64,000 bases of DNA from Mycolicibacter minnesotensis (GCF_010731755.1 NZ_AP022589.1:682001-746000); one strand, 5' to 3'; shown: positions 48,781 to 57,503, counted from the first letter of the stretch. A program made the numbers and translations. Notes: generated from the letters alone by a model not told the origin.

Positions 48781-49045
48781 CCCGAACTTGTGCACCACCC
48801 GTTCCACCCTTGACGGGCCGGCTATCGTCGGCGTCCGTAACTTCCCGGCCTCTCCGCCACAGCGTCCGATCGGAATGACGCGTCCGCAGGAGTGAATCCT
48901 GCTCTGAGATAACCCATTCCCGTCGCCCTTTTCGCAGCACAAACTCGCGCTCTGTTGACTCGCGCCGCCGATGCACCTCATCGGCCGGCGTGGTCTCGGC
49001 ATGGGTTCACGCGACGGATCACCCAACACAACTGGAGGAATACAC

Positions 49046-50836
49046 ATGAATAGTCGACACGATTCGGGACGGCACGCCCGAGGACGTGGCGCCGCCGTCG
49101 GCACCACCAGCGCGGTCGGAGCGTTCATGACATTCGCCCTGGCGCCGATGGCAGCGCCGCAGGCGCACGCCGATTTCGACTGGCTGGCGGACCTCTTCGA
49201 CGTCAGCGCCGCATCAGCCGACGTGGCAGGCCCTGCCGCCGCAGGCGACTTCTATGCCAGTGTGCAGGATTTCATCACCGACTCCGCCAGCGCCGATCTC
49301 CTCAACCTGATCAATGGCTTCGGACTCTACGAGGCTCTCTTCGGCCGGCTCCTGGTCGGCAACGGCCTCGATGACTTCACCGGCACCAATACCTCGCTGT
49401 TCGGCTGGCTGCCCGGCATCGGAGACCTCGGCGACGGCGGATTCCTCCTCGGTGACGGTGGCGCCGGCTCCGATACGGCCTTCATCGACAACGTGCTCAT
49501 CGCCGCAGGGGCCGGCGGCAACGCCGGCATGATCGGTAGCGGTGGCGTCGGCGGTGCCGGGCTGGACGCCGGCTATTACGGCGGAAGCACTCTGATCGAG
49601 GCCACGGCAGGTGGCGTCGGCGGCTCCGGCGGCTGGCTGTTCGGCGACGGCGGGAACGGCGGCATCGGCGGCGCAGGCTGGAGCGGCATCCTCACCGATG
49701 GACTCGACGGAAGTATCGGCGCTGCTGGTGGCGCCGGAGGTAACGCGATCTTCTTCGGCAACGGCGGAGCCGGGGGCAACGGCGGCGCAGGTGGGATCGG
49801 CAACGCGGGCACCGCTGCCCTGCTGGAGCAGCTCGGTGGCAACGGTGGCAACGGTGGCGCAGGTGGTGCCGGTGGAGCCGGGGGTCACGGCGGCAAGTTC
49901 TTCGGCGACGGCGGAGACGCGGGTAACGGCGGCGCAGGCGGCGCGGGCGGCGTCGGCGGCTCGGGCGCGGACAGCCTCGCGCACGCACACGACCACGAGC
50001 ACGAGCACTACGTTCACGAAGCCACCGAAGGCGGCATCGGCGGCATCGGCGGGAACGGCGGGGCCGCAGGCAGTGCTGGACTGGTACGCGCTCTGTTCGG
50101 TTCGCAGGGCAACGCCGGAACCGTTGGAGCTGGTGGTGACGGTGGCGCAGGCGGCAACGGTGGCAGCGGCGCGATCAACGATGACAGATTCGTCTCCTCT
50201 GGTGCGGCCGGCGGCGCAGGCGGCACAGGCGGAAGCGGAAGCGTTGGCGGCACAGGCGGCGCAGGCGGCAACGGTGGCACAGGAGTCAACGGCGGCGCCG
50301 GCGGAGCGGGCGCCGACGGTGGCATCAGCACCACCACGACAGGCGGGACCGGCGGCGCAGGCGGCGCCGGCGGCGGCGCCTACGTTCTGGGCGGAGTGGG
50401 CGGCGCAGGCGGCGCGGGCGGAGCCAGCAACTCCAGCAATGGCGGCCAGGGCGGCAGCGGCGGAAACGGCGGCGGCTCTGCCGGCGAGAACATCACCTTG
50501 CCGGACAGCAGTGTGGTCTACGGCGCCGGCGGCCAGGGAGGCGCCGGCGGACACGGCGGCGACAACATCAATGGCCATGGCGCCGGTGGTGACGGTGGAG
50601 CCGGCGGGAGTGGCGGCAATGGCGCCCTAGACGAATACGACGCGCTTCTCGCGCCCGGGGGCGACGGCGGCGCCGGTGGCAATGGCGGTGCCTCCGGGAA
50701 CTACGCCGGCGACGCCGGTGCGGCCGGCGGCCAGGCCATCGACGCGACCGGTGGCGCGGGAGGCGCCGGCGGAATCGGTCACCCGCACGACCACGATCAT
50801 GACCACGACGGTGACGACCACGACCACGACCACTAG
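49046..50836 (+). CDS. Secreted PGRS-like glycine-rich protein with His/Asp metal-binding clusters
   Basis: 596 residues from ATG 49046, with GGAGG 7 bases upstream. Signal peptide with cleavage after PQAHA (Ala42), then a short unique region (DFDWLADLFDVSAASADV). About 450 residues of Gly-Gly-X/Gly-Ala repeats of the PGRS kind follow, without a PE domain. Two chelating clusters interrupt and end it: HAHDHEHEHYVH at 313-324 and a C-terminal tail 579-596 of alternating His and Asp (HPHDHDHDHDGDDHDHDH). Such stretches bind Zn, Ni or Cu. With a Fur/Zur-like palindrome upstream, an extracellular or surface zinc-binding role is inferred. GGX repeats suggest a wall- or surface-located beta-rich rod. 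Confidence 0.85.
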   Translation: MNSRHDSGRHARGRGAAVGTTSAVGAFMTFALAPMAAPQAHADFDWLADLFDVSAASADVAGPAAAGDFYASVQDFITDSASADLLNLINGFGLYEALFGRLLVGNGLDDFTGTNTSLFGWLPGIGDLGDGGFLLGDGGAGSDTAFIDNVLIAAGAGGNAGMIGSGGVGGAGLDAGYYGGSTLIEATAGGVGGSGGWLFGDGGNGGIGGAGWSGILTDGLDGSIGAAGGAGGNAIFFGNGGAGGNGGAGGIGNAGTAALLEQLGGNGGNGGAGGAGGAGGHGGKFFGDGGDAGNGGAGGAGGVGGSGADSLAHAHDHEHEHYVHEATEGGIGGIGGNGGAAGSAGLVRALFGSQGNAGTVGAGGDGGAGGNGGSGAINDDRFVSSGAAGGAGGTGGSGSVGGTGGAGGNGGTGVNGGAGGAGADGGISTTTTGGTGGAGGAGGGAYVLGGVGGAGGAGGASNSSNGGQGGSGGNGGGSAGENITLPDSSVVYGAGGQGGAGGHGGDNINGHGAGGDGGAGGSGGNGALDEYDALLAPGGDGGAGGNGGASGNYAGDAGAAGGQAIDATGGAGGAGGIGHPHDHDHDHDGDDHDHDH

Positions 50837-50867
50837 CGCCCAAGTAAACGGTCAACAGTGATCAGGG

Positions 50868-50903
50868 AAGGCGCTCGACTGGGCCAGCCCAGTCGAGCGC
50901 CTT
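50868..50903. terminator. Strong hairpin terminator
   Basis: AAGGCGCTCGACTGGG (50868-50883) pairs perfectly with CCCAGTCGAGCGCCTT (50888-50903): a 16-bp stem with a 4-base loop, 32 bases past the PGRS-like stop. This is the strongest hairpin noticed in the window. No U-tract, as is common in mycobacteria. Confidence 0.8.
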
Positions 50904-50924
50904 ACTGCGTGCCATGATCAGCGC

Positions 50925-51689
50925 ATGGCGGTAGTGCTGGTACACGGCAACCCGGAATCTGATTCGATCTGGAATCCCTTGGCGCAGGCGCTCAACCGTG
51001 ACGATATTGTGCGACTCTCACCCCCGGGGTTCGGCGCCCCACTGCCACAAGGCTTTTCCGCGACCTACCTGGCCTACCGTGACTGGCTCGAATCGGAATT
51101 GGAAGCCCTGAGCGTCTCCGGTGAACCGATAGACCTCGTCGGGCACGATTGGGGCGGCGTGCACGTGGTCAACGCGATGATGCATCGACCGGAGCTGGTG
51201 CGTAGTTGGGCCACCGACATCATCGGAGTGTTTGACCCGGACTACGTCTGGCCCGAGACGGCCCAGATATGGCGAACCCCCGGAGCGGGCGAGCGGCTGG
51301 TCGAGAACATGCTCGGCGGGACCGTCGATGAGCGGACGGCACTGTGGTCGGCCACCCTGCCGCCGGACATCGCCAGGTCCCTCGCTCAAGCACAGGGCCC
51401 GGAGATGGGAAGGGCAACGCTGTTGCTGTACCGCTCCGTGGAGGGTCCCGGCGCTATGGCGCAGGCCGGCGGCGGACTGGAGCGGGCGCAGGCCCGTCCG
51501 GGACTTTCGCTGCTGGCCACCGACGACCCCTACGTGGGCTCCGAGAGCATCCGACGACGCTGCGCCCAGCAAGCGGGCGCCCGTACGGCTGAGCTCGAAG
51601 GGCTCGGTCACTGGTGGATGACTCAAGACCCGGTGCGCGGTGCCGCCGCCCTGACGTCGTTCTGGAGATCCGTCGCCGCAGCGGGGTGA
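50925..51689 (+). CDS. Haloalkane dehalogenase/epoxide hydrolase-like alpha/beta hydrolase
   Basis: 254 residues from ATG 50925, 21 bases after the terminator; no ribosome-binding site, possibly leaderless. HGNPESD (Asn9) and GHDWGG (Asp75 nucleophile, Trp76) are the marks of haloalkane dehalogenases, where Asn and Trp hold the halide; epoxide hydrolases share Asp-Trp. Base His229 is in GLGHWW. The protein is ~40 residues shorter than typical dehalogenases and lacks an obvious N-terminal strand, so activity needs proof. It converges on the Csb1-like gene with one base between stops. Confidence 0.8.
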   Translation: MAVVLVHGNPESDSIWNPLAQALNRDDIVRLSPPGFGAPLPQGFSATYLAYRDWLESELEALSVSGEPIDLVGHDWGGVHVVNAMMHRPELVRSWATDIIGVFDPDYVWPETAQIWRTPGAGERLVENMLGGTVDERTALWSATLPPDIARSLAQAQGPEMGRATLLLYRSVEGPGAMAQAGGGLERAQARPGLSLLATDDPYVGSESIRRRCAQQAGARTAELEGLGHWWMTQDPVRGAAALTSFWRSVAAAG

Positions 51690-51690
51690 C

Positions 51691-52773
51691 TCAGTTGGTC
51701 GTGCTCAATCGGCTCTCGATGAAGTGCGGCAGCCGGAACCGCCGGGGTCCATGCGTCACCGGCGCGCTCTGCGGAGCTCCGCCGTTCTGAGCGGCGCTGT
51801 AGGCCGCGGAATTGCCGGTGACGTGCAATATCTGCCCCCGCCAGGTGATGTCGGCTTCCCGGTAGGCCTCGATCAGGGCACGCTCCAACAGCGCGTCGGC
51901 CTCAGCGATCGACAGCGCCGCCAACTCGATGAATTCCCCGTCGCGCGCATCGAGCCGCAACGTGGTGGGGCCGGTCTCCACCAGGTCGCAGTTTGCCCGG
52001 ATGCTCAGTTCCGCGTTGGAACGCGCCAGTCCGGCCAGCGCGTAGGCGGCCAAGAGAACCCGGCACGCCTCGTCCCCGGCCGGCCCGCAGTCGAACCGCA
52101 GTTGCCGCAGTGCGGCGAAGCTGAGCACCTGGGTGCGAATGATCCGGCTGCAGCAGACACCGGCGTCGGAGACCGCACGGGAGTCCCCGGGCGCCCCGTT
52201 GACCAGGACGCCGATGATCTCGCCGGACAGCACGCCGCGGAATCGGCTCTGACCCGTGCCCAGGGCGGCGTCGATCGCACCGAAGATCAAGCTTCCCGGG
52301 CTCAGCTCCAACAGAGCACGGGCATTATCGGGGGTGCTCTCCCGCGCCGAACGATAGGCGGGGTGCGCGATGGCAGGCTTGCCGTCGATGGAGCCGGTGA
52401 GGAAATGTCCGTCGAAAATGCGCTGCGGCAGTTCAAGATCGGTGTACACCAGCCGGCCGCCCTCGTAGGAGACCTCCATGCGCGGCACCCTGCTCAGCAG
52501 CGGGTGCTGATCACGGACACTCCGCAGAATCGCGGCTTCGACACGCTGGACCTGACTGTGGTTGTCATCGATGAGCGCCGTTGCAGTCGGCTCCCCGTCG
52601 ATCAACCGTGTCTCCGCGCCCGCGCCGCCGCGTCCCGCGCGATGCACCGGGCTGATAGCCGCGTGCGGCCCCCCGGCAGGCGCCAGCTCGGTGGACACGC
52701 GCAGCGTGCTGCCGCCGCCGGCCTGACAGGCCGCGGCGAGCTGGGCAAAGGAGAGTGTGGACAAATCGATCAA
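51691..52773 (-). CDS. Solitary Csb1/Cas7-like (GSU0053-type) protein
   Basis: 360 residues from TTG 52773, which overlaps the CDF stop (TTGA), so expression depends on the transporter gene. Segments match the remembered Csb1/Cas7 (GSU0053) pattern of type I-G (formerly I-U) systems: DNHSQVQRVEAAIL at 70-83 (family: SVQSQANRxExAL), LELPQRIFDGHF at 113-124 (family: aPHRixDA), LLELSPGSLIFGAID at 154-168 (family: PTALxFGxWD), and SRFRGVLSGEIIGV at 176-189 (family: aRxLxSEIxG). Cas7 forms the crRNA-binding backbone. No cas3, cas8, csb2, cas1/2 or repeat array is in the window, so a non-CRISPR RNA-binding or scaffold role is possible. The C-terminal ~40 residues are Gly/Pro/Arg-rich. Confidence 0.72.
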   Translation of the reverse strand: MIDLSTLSFAQLAAACQAGGGSTLRVSTELAPAGGPHAAISPVHRAGRGGAGAETRLIDGEPTATALIDDNHSQVQRVEAAILRSVRDQHPLLSRVPRMEVSYEGGRLVYTDLELPQRIFDGHFLTGSIDGKPAIAHPAYRSARESTPDNARALLELSPGSLIFGAIDAALGTGQSRFRGVLSGEIIGVLVNGAPGDSRAVSDAGVCCSRIIRTQVLSFAALRQLRFDCGPAGDEACRVLLAAYALAGLARSNAELSIRANCDLVETGPTTLRLDARDGEFIELAALSIAEADALLERALIEAYREADITWRGQILHVTGNSAAYSAAQNGGAPQSAPVTHGPRRFRLPHFIESRLSTTN

Positions 52774-53711
52774 CCTTTCTGCTCCGCCGAGTCTGGCACA
52801 GGCGTGCGATCCAGATCCGGCTCGAGATAGATGACCAGCGCCGCAGGGACGGCGGCGCGGATATTGGCTTCGGCCGCATCGATGGTGGCCGCGACGCCAG
52901 CCAGGTCCAGCCGGGGAACCAGCGCGATCTTGGCCCCCACCAGCATCTCGTCCGGGCCCAGGTACTGGGTGCGGATGTGGATCAGGCGGGTGACGTTCTC
53001 GGTCCCCTCCAAAGCCGCACGAATGGCTTGGTCCTCGGCGGCCGTGGCCCCCTCACCGATCAAGAGGCTGTGCATCTCGACCATGAGGAAGACGGCGACC
53101 GCACCGAGCAGCGCGCTGATCCCCAGGGTGCTCACGCCGTCCCACACCGGGTTTGCGGTGAGCACACTGAGCCCCACGCCGGCCAATGCCAGCACCAGAC
53201 CGATCAGCGCCGCGGTGTCCTCCAACAACACGACCGGAAGCTCGGGATTGCGGGACGCGCGCAGAAACCGCCACCAGCTGCCCTGGCCCTTCAGCGGCCG
53301 TGACTCCCTGACCGCGGTCCGAAAGCTGTAGGTCTCCAACCCGATAGCCACCACCAGGATCGCGATCGCCACCACCGGGGAGTTCAACTCCACCGGATGG
53401 CGCACCTTCTCGTAGCCCTCATAGAGCGCGAACATCGAGCCCAGGCTGAACAACACCAGAGCCACAACGAACGACCAGAAATAGCGGCTGCGGCCGTGCC
53501 CGAACGGGTGCAGGGCGTCGGGCGCCTTGGCGGCGGCGCGCTGCCCGAACAACAGCAGCGCCTGATTGGAGGTGTCGACAACCGAGTGCACCGCCTCGGC
53601 GAGCATGGCCGCACTACCGGTGATCAGGTAACCGGTGAACTTCGCCACCGCGATACCCGCGTTGGCCGTCAGGGCCGCAATGATGGCCCTGGAACTACCT
53701 GACGACGACAC
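52770..53711 (-). CDS. Cation diffusion facilitator (CDF) transporter
   Basis: 313 residues from GTG 53711, 2 bases after the manA stop; a longer frame lies inside manA. Six membrane segments are expected. The second has EAVHSVVDT with His42-x3-Asp46, one half of the CDF metal site. The other half, at LLEDTAALIG, has Glu164-Asp165 in place of the usual HxxxD, as in the ZnT9-like branch. A cytoplasmic C-terminal domain (VTRLIHIRTQYLGPDEMLVGAKIAL) follows. CDF proteins export Zn, Mn or related ions using the proton gradient. It sits between manA and the Csb1-like gene and opposite the metal-linked PGRS gene. Confidence 0.88.
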   Translation of the reverse strand: MSSSGSSRAIIAALTANAGIAVAKFTGYLITGSAAMLAEAVHSVVDTSNQALLLFGQRAAAKAPDALHPFGHGRSRYFWSFVVALVLFSLGSMFALYEGYEKVRHPVELNSPVVAIAILVVAIGLETYSFRTAVRESRPLKGQGSWWRFLRASRNPELPVVLLEDTAALIGLVLALAGVGLSVLTANPVWDGVSTLGISALLGAVAVFLMVEMHSLLIGEGATAAEDQAIRAALEGTENVTRLIHIRTQYLGPDEMLVGAKIALVPRLDLAGVAATIDAAEANIRAAVPAALVIYLEPDLDRTPVPDSAEQKG

Positions 53712-53713
53712 TC

Positions 53714-54967
53714 CTACAGCCCTATCGTCGCCCGAAACAGGACCGCAGGTTTGCGGGCGAGCAGCCGAATCGGCCCGTCGTCGCTGGGCACCCAGGCCGA
53801 TTCGCCCCGGTGCAGTGTCAACGTCTTGGACTTGGCATGCACCGTGATCGATCCCTCGGTGCACAGCAGGATCTGAGGACCCTCATGGCGCGCGGGGGCA
53901 TCGACCTCATGTCCCAGATGGTCACCGTCAAGGGTCAGCCGCGACAGCGCGAACTCCTCGGCCGGAGTCTGGTAGACCAGCTCGAGTCCGTCGGTATAGG
54001 TGGCCGGTCGCAACGCCTGCTCGGTGGTGGGGGTGAAATCCAGCACCCGCAGCAGCTCCGGGACGTCGACGTGCTTGGGCGTCAATCCGCCACGCAAGAC
54101 GTTGTCGGAGTTAGCCATGACTTCCAGACCGACGCCGTGCAGGTAGGTGTGCAGGTTGCCGGCGGAAACGAAAATGGCCTCGCCCGGGGCCAGCGTGACC
54201 CGATTCAGCAGCAGTGAGGCCAGCACGCCGGCATCACCGGGATAGCGCTCGCCGAGCTCGAGCACCGTCTTGGCCTCCGCGGAGAACTCGCCGGCGTCAG
54301 AACTGAGGTACTGGATGGCGCCTTCAAGCACCGCCGGTACCAGCACGTCCAGATCAGGCTGGGGCGCGGTGATCCAGGTGGTGAACAGTGCCCGCAGCCC
54401 GTCTGCATCGGATTGCGCAGGCGATGAATCGTTGCCGGACTGGCCACCGAGCAAGTCGATGAACGGATCCAGATCCGATACCGCCAACGCCCGTAACAGC
54501 TCGATCGTGCGGGCTACCGGGCGGAAACCGGCGAGCGCCTCGAACGGCTGCAGTGCGACCAGCAATTCCGGCTTGTGGCTGGTGTCGCGGTAATTGCGAA
54601 TGGGTGAGGACACCGCAACTCGGAGCCGCTCCTCACGTTCGTAACCCTCGATCGCCTGCATAGCGCTGGGGTGGGCCTGCAGTGACAGCGGCTCATCGGC
54701 CGCCAGTACCTTGACCAGAAACGGCAGCCGGTCACCGAATCGGGCCTGCGCCACCGAACCCAGCTGGCCCTCCGGGTCCTTGGTCAGCACGTCAAGCAGC
54801 GACACCTCACCGGTGTCGGTTTCCAGGCAGGCCGGGTCCCCCGGGTGCGCGCCCAGCCACAGCTCGGCCTCCGGATGCGCCGCCGGAACCGGACGACCGG
54901 TGAACTCAGCGATAGCTGTCCTTGAGCCCCAGGCGTAGGTCCGTATCGCACCGTGTAGTTGTTCCAC
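53714..54967 (-). CDS. manA: Mannose-6-phosphate isomerase
   Basis: 417 residues from GTG 54967 (MEQLHGAIRTYAWGSRTAIAEF), matching remembered Rv3255c; an earlier TTG at 54979 overlaps the previous stop. Zinc-binding cupin enzyme with PLSLQAHPS (Gln and His ligands), SHKPELLVAL (Glu) and the third His in GNLHTYLHG. It converts fructose-6-phosphate to mannose-6-phosphate, feeding GDP-mannose for LAM, PIM and mannoproteins. It starts 8 bases after the tobH-like stop in a compact operon with manB. Confidence 0.95.
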   Translation of the reverse strand: MEQLHGAIRTYAWGSRTAIAEFTGRPVPAAHPEAELWLGAHPGDPACLETDTGEVSLLDVLTKDPEGQLGSVAQARFGDRLPFLVKVLAADEPLSLQAHPSAMQAIEGYEREERLRVAVSSPIRNYRDTSHKPELLVALQPFEALAGFRPVARTIELLRALAVSDLDPFIDLLGGQSGNDSSPAQSDADGLRALFTTWITAPQPDLDVLVPAVLEGAIQYLSSDAGEFSAEAKTVLELGERYPGDAGVLASLLLNRVTLAPGEAIFVSAGNLHTYLHGVGLEVMANSDNVLRGGLTPKHVDVPELLRVLDFTPTTEQALRPATYTDGLELVYQTPAEEFALSRLTLDGDHLGHEVDAPARHEGPQILLCTEGSITVHAKSKTLTLHRGESAWVPSDDGPIRLLARKPAVLFRATIGL

Positions 54968-54975
54968 TGTTCCCG

Positions 54976-56106
54976 TCAACCCCGCAGAAGTCGCACATAG
55001 GCGGCGGCCATCTCCAACCGCACGGCCAGCACCGCAAGCTGCTGTTCGGTCGGACCCGAGCCGGCCGAGGCAAGGCTCTCCGTCGGGCCCGCGACGTCCT
55101 CCGAGGCGCCCAGTGCCATCGGAACGTCCCCGGCTGCGACCAGGTCGACATCGCCCAAGCCGTTGATGCGGGCCGCGACCACGGTCCGCTCTTCGTGCAG
55201 CGTCAGGACCAGCACCCGCAGCCGGTCGCCTGCCGGACCGTCGATCTGCTCGTCGTGAAAGATGTCGGAGACATCGCGCCCCACAGCGGACCGCGCGCGC
55301 AGCGCGCTCACGGCGTCGGCCAGGCCGACCGCCGCCACCGCAGTGCGGCCGATCCGCAGCATCGTTGCCGACCCGTGTCGGGCCAGCGCCAACGTCGCCG
55401 CGCAGTCACCGGCCAGAGCGACCTCGCGGCCGACCATGCGGTCCGCCAACAGTTTCGCCGGGTTGGTGAACAGCTCACGTGCGGCGCTGTTGCGCAGCGC
55501 CTCCGCATCCAGCTCATCGGCGATTGCACCCAGGTCCACGGGCGCTTCCCCGGCCGCCCCCACCGCGTCCAGCACAGCCAGTCCGGCGGCGAAGTAACGC
55601 AACAGGCCAAACTCGGCACGGACCGCGATCCGCGGTTCCAGCACGGCGGCCCGACCGGCTGTGGCGTCCCGCAACGGACCTTCATAGGGGGCGACCACCA
55701 CCACGCGCGCACCCCGACGCACCCCAGCGGCTGCGGCGGCGACCAGCGCTGGATCCCCGGGGTCATCGCCGGCCACGGCCAGGACGTCCAACGACCCGAT
55801 CCACGCCGGTGCCTCAGCCGCCAGCACCAGGGGTGCTCGGGCGGCATCGCCACGCACCGCAGCCAGCATGCTCCCTGCCATGGCCGCGGCTCCACGGGTG
55901 GACAGCCAGATCACCGACCGCGGTGGATAGTCCCGGCTCTCGTTGCGGACGCCGTCCAACGCACCCTCGTCGACCGCGGCGGCAGTCGCGCGCACCTGCG
56001 CCCCAGCCGTCGACGCAGCCCACAGCGCACCGTCGTGGTCGGCGGCCAGCAGGGCCTCGGTGTCATCGAGGTCGACGGCGGAGAAGGAGCCGGAGAAAGC
56101 GGTCAC
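54976..56106 (-). CDS. TobH/Rv3256c-type sugar-isomerase-fold protein
   Basis: 376 residues, Ala-rich. Pattern AFSGSFSAVDLDDTEALLAADHDGALWAAS at the N-terminus, SVIWLSTRGAAAMAGSML, APLVLAAEAPAWIGSLDVLAVAGDDPGDPALVAAAAAGVRRGARVVVV. The repeated SIS-like strands suggest a phosphosugar-binding fold without a clear catalytic set. Always found between manA and manB in mycobacteria as remembered; the function is not established. The start overlaps the manB stop by 4 bases. Confidence 0.88.
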   Translation of the reverse strand: MTAFSGSFSAVDLDDTEALLAADHDGALWAASTAGAQVRATAAAVDEGALDGVRNESRDYPPRSVIWLSTRGAAAMAGSMLAAVRGDAARAPLVLAAEAPAWIGSLDVLAVAGDDPGDPALVAAAAAGVRRGARVVVVAPYEGPLRDATAGRAAVLEPRIAVRAEFGLLRYFAAGLAVLDAVGAAGEAPVDLGAIADELDAEALRNSAARELFTNPAKLLADRMVGREVALAGDCAATLALARHGSATMLRIGRTAVAAVGLADAVSALRARSAVGRDVSDIFHDEQIDGPAGDRLRVLVLTLHEERTVVAARINGLGDVDLVAAGDVPMALGASEDVAGPTESLASAGSGPTEQQLAVLAVRLEMAAAYVRLLRG

Positions 56107-57503
56107 GGACGCGGCGTCTCCGCGGCCTGATGATCGATCTGTTCGGCCACCCGGGCCACCACCGCGTCCACCGCGGCGGCGTCGGGTGCCTCCACATTGA
56201 GCCGCAACAACGGCTCGGTGTTGGAACTGCGCAGGTTGAACCAGCTACCCGCACCCAGGTCCACGGTCACCCCGTCGAGGTGATCGACGGAGACCTTCTC
56301 TCCGAACGAGGAGACCACGGCATCCACACAGGCCTGCGCATCAGCGACGGTGAAGTTGATCTCGCCCGACGCCGCGTAACGCTGGTAGTCGGCAGTCAGC
56401 TCCGACAGTGGCCGCGCCTGTTCACCGAGGGCGGCCAGCACGTGCAGGGCGGCCAGCATCCCCGAGTCTGCGCCCCAGAAATCCCGGAAGTAGTAGTGCG
56501 CCGAGTGCTCCCCGCCGAAGATGGCCCCGGTCTCCGCCATCAAAGCCTTGATGAACGAGTGCCCCACCCGCGACCGCAGCGGCGTGCCGCCGCGTTCGGC
56601 CACCAACTCGGGAACAGCATGCGAGGTGATCAGATTGTGGATGACCGTGGCCCCGGGTTCGCGGGCCAATTCGCGAGCCGCCACCAGACCGGTCACCGCC
56701 GACGGCGACACCGGCTCGCCGCGCTCGTCGACCACGAAGCACCGGTCGGCATCGCCGTCGAAGGCCAACCCGATATCGGCACCCTGTTCGCGCACGAACG
56801 CCTGCAGATCGGTGAGGTTGGCCGGATCCAGCGGGTTGGCCTCGTGGTTGGGGAAGTTGCCGTCCAGCTCGAAGAACAGTGGCAGCACGGTGATCGCGCC
56901 GACCGATCCGAATACCGCCGGGGCGGTGTGGCCGGCCATTCCGTTGCCGGCGTCGACAGCAACCCGCAGTGGGCGCACTCCGGAGATGTCGACCAGGGAA
57001 TGTAGGAACGCCGCATAGTCGGCCAGCACGTCGCGGTCGGTGATGCTGCCCCGCGGTCCGTTCCCGTCGCCGGCCGGGTCAACTCCGGCGATCAGCTCAT
57101 CGCGAATCCGTCCCAGACCGCTGTCAGCACCCACCGGCTTGGCCCCCGCGCGACACAGCTTGATGCCGTTGTAGGCGGCCGGATTGTGGCTGGCGGTGAA
57201 CATCGCGCCCGGGCAGTCCAGCGCCCCGGCCGCGTAATAGAGCTGATCGGTGGAGGCCAGCCCGATCCGGACCACATCGAGCCCTCGGGCCTGCACCCCT
57301 TCGGCGAACGCCGCCGCCAGCGGAGGCGAACTGTCCCGCATGTCGTGGCCGATCACCACCTGGCGGGCGCCTTCTTCGGCCATCAGCCGGGCAAACGAAT
57401 ACCCGACCTCAGCAACGAGGGATTCATCGATCTCTGAACCGACCAGGCCACGTACGTCGTACGCCTTGATCACACGGTGGACAGCCGCAGCGGGCCGAGA
57501 CAT
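56103..57503 (-). CDS. manB: Phosphomannomutase/phosphoglucomutase
   Basis: 466 residues from ATG 57503 with AGGAG 9 bases upstream, matching remembered Rv3257c. Phospho-serine loop TASHNP with Ser105, metal loop DGDADR, sugar-binding GGEHSAHYYF and phosphate-binding RSSNTEPLLR. It interconverts mannose-6-phosphate and mannose-1-phosphate, the step between ManA and the guanylyltransferase at 62668. Naming note: in H37Rv the symbol manB has been used for two different genes of this pathway. Confidence 0.95.
   Translation of the reverse strand: MSRPAAAVHRVIKAYDVRGLVGSEIDESLVAEVGYSFARLMAEEGARQVVIGHDMRDSSPPLAAAFAEGVQARGLDVVRIGLASTDQLYYAAGALDCPGAMFTASHNPAAYNGIKLCRAGAKPVGADSGLGRIRDELIAGVDPAGDGNGPRGSITDRDVLADYAAFLHSLVDISGVRPLRVAVDAGNGMAGHTAPAVFGSVGAITVLPLFFELDGNFPNHEANPLDPANLTDLQAFVREQGADIGLAFDGDADRCFVVDERGEPVSPSAVTGLVAARELAREPGATVIHNLITSHAVPELVAERGGTPLRSRVGHSFIKALMAETGAIFGGEHSAHYYFRDFWGADSGMLAALHVLAALGEQARPLSELTADYQRYAASGEINFTVADAQACVDAVVSSFGEKVSVDHLDGVTVDLGAGSWFNLRSSNTEPLLRLNVEAPDAAAVDAVVARVAEQIDHQAAETPRP

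Larger units (their letters stand above)
48527..49045. other. 519-base regulatory spacer before the PGRS-like gene
   Basis: No supported gene. It holds the 33-bp Fur/Zur-like palindrome at 48701-48733, a strong ribosome-binding site followed by a two-codon reading frame at 48761-48780, and the GGAGG site of the PGRS-like gene at 49034-49038. The ~310 bases between palindrome and gene are unusually long for a mycobacterial leader. Confidence 0.6.

Noticed and set aside
49214..50578. 454-residue open frame on the minus strand opposite the PGRS-like gene
   Set aside because: It is the mirror of the GGX-coding repeats (Ala/Thr/Val-rich), has no ribosome-binding site and no similarity; the plus strand has a signal peptide and GGAGG site.
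49500..50780. Repetitive DNA that could be mistaken for a CRISPR array
   Set aside because: The repeats are short GGC-rich codon-phased units without constant repeat length or unique spacers; they encode the PGRS-like protein.
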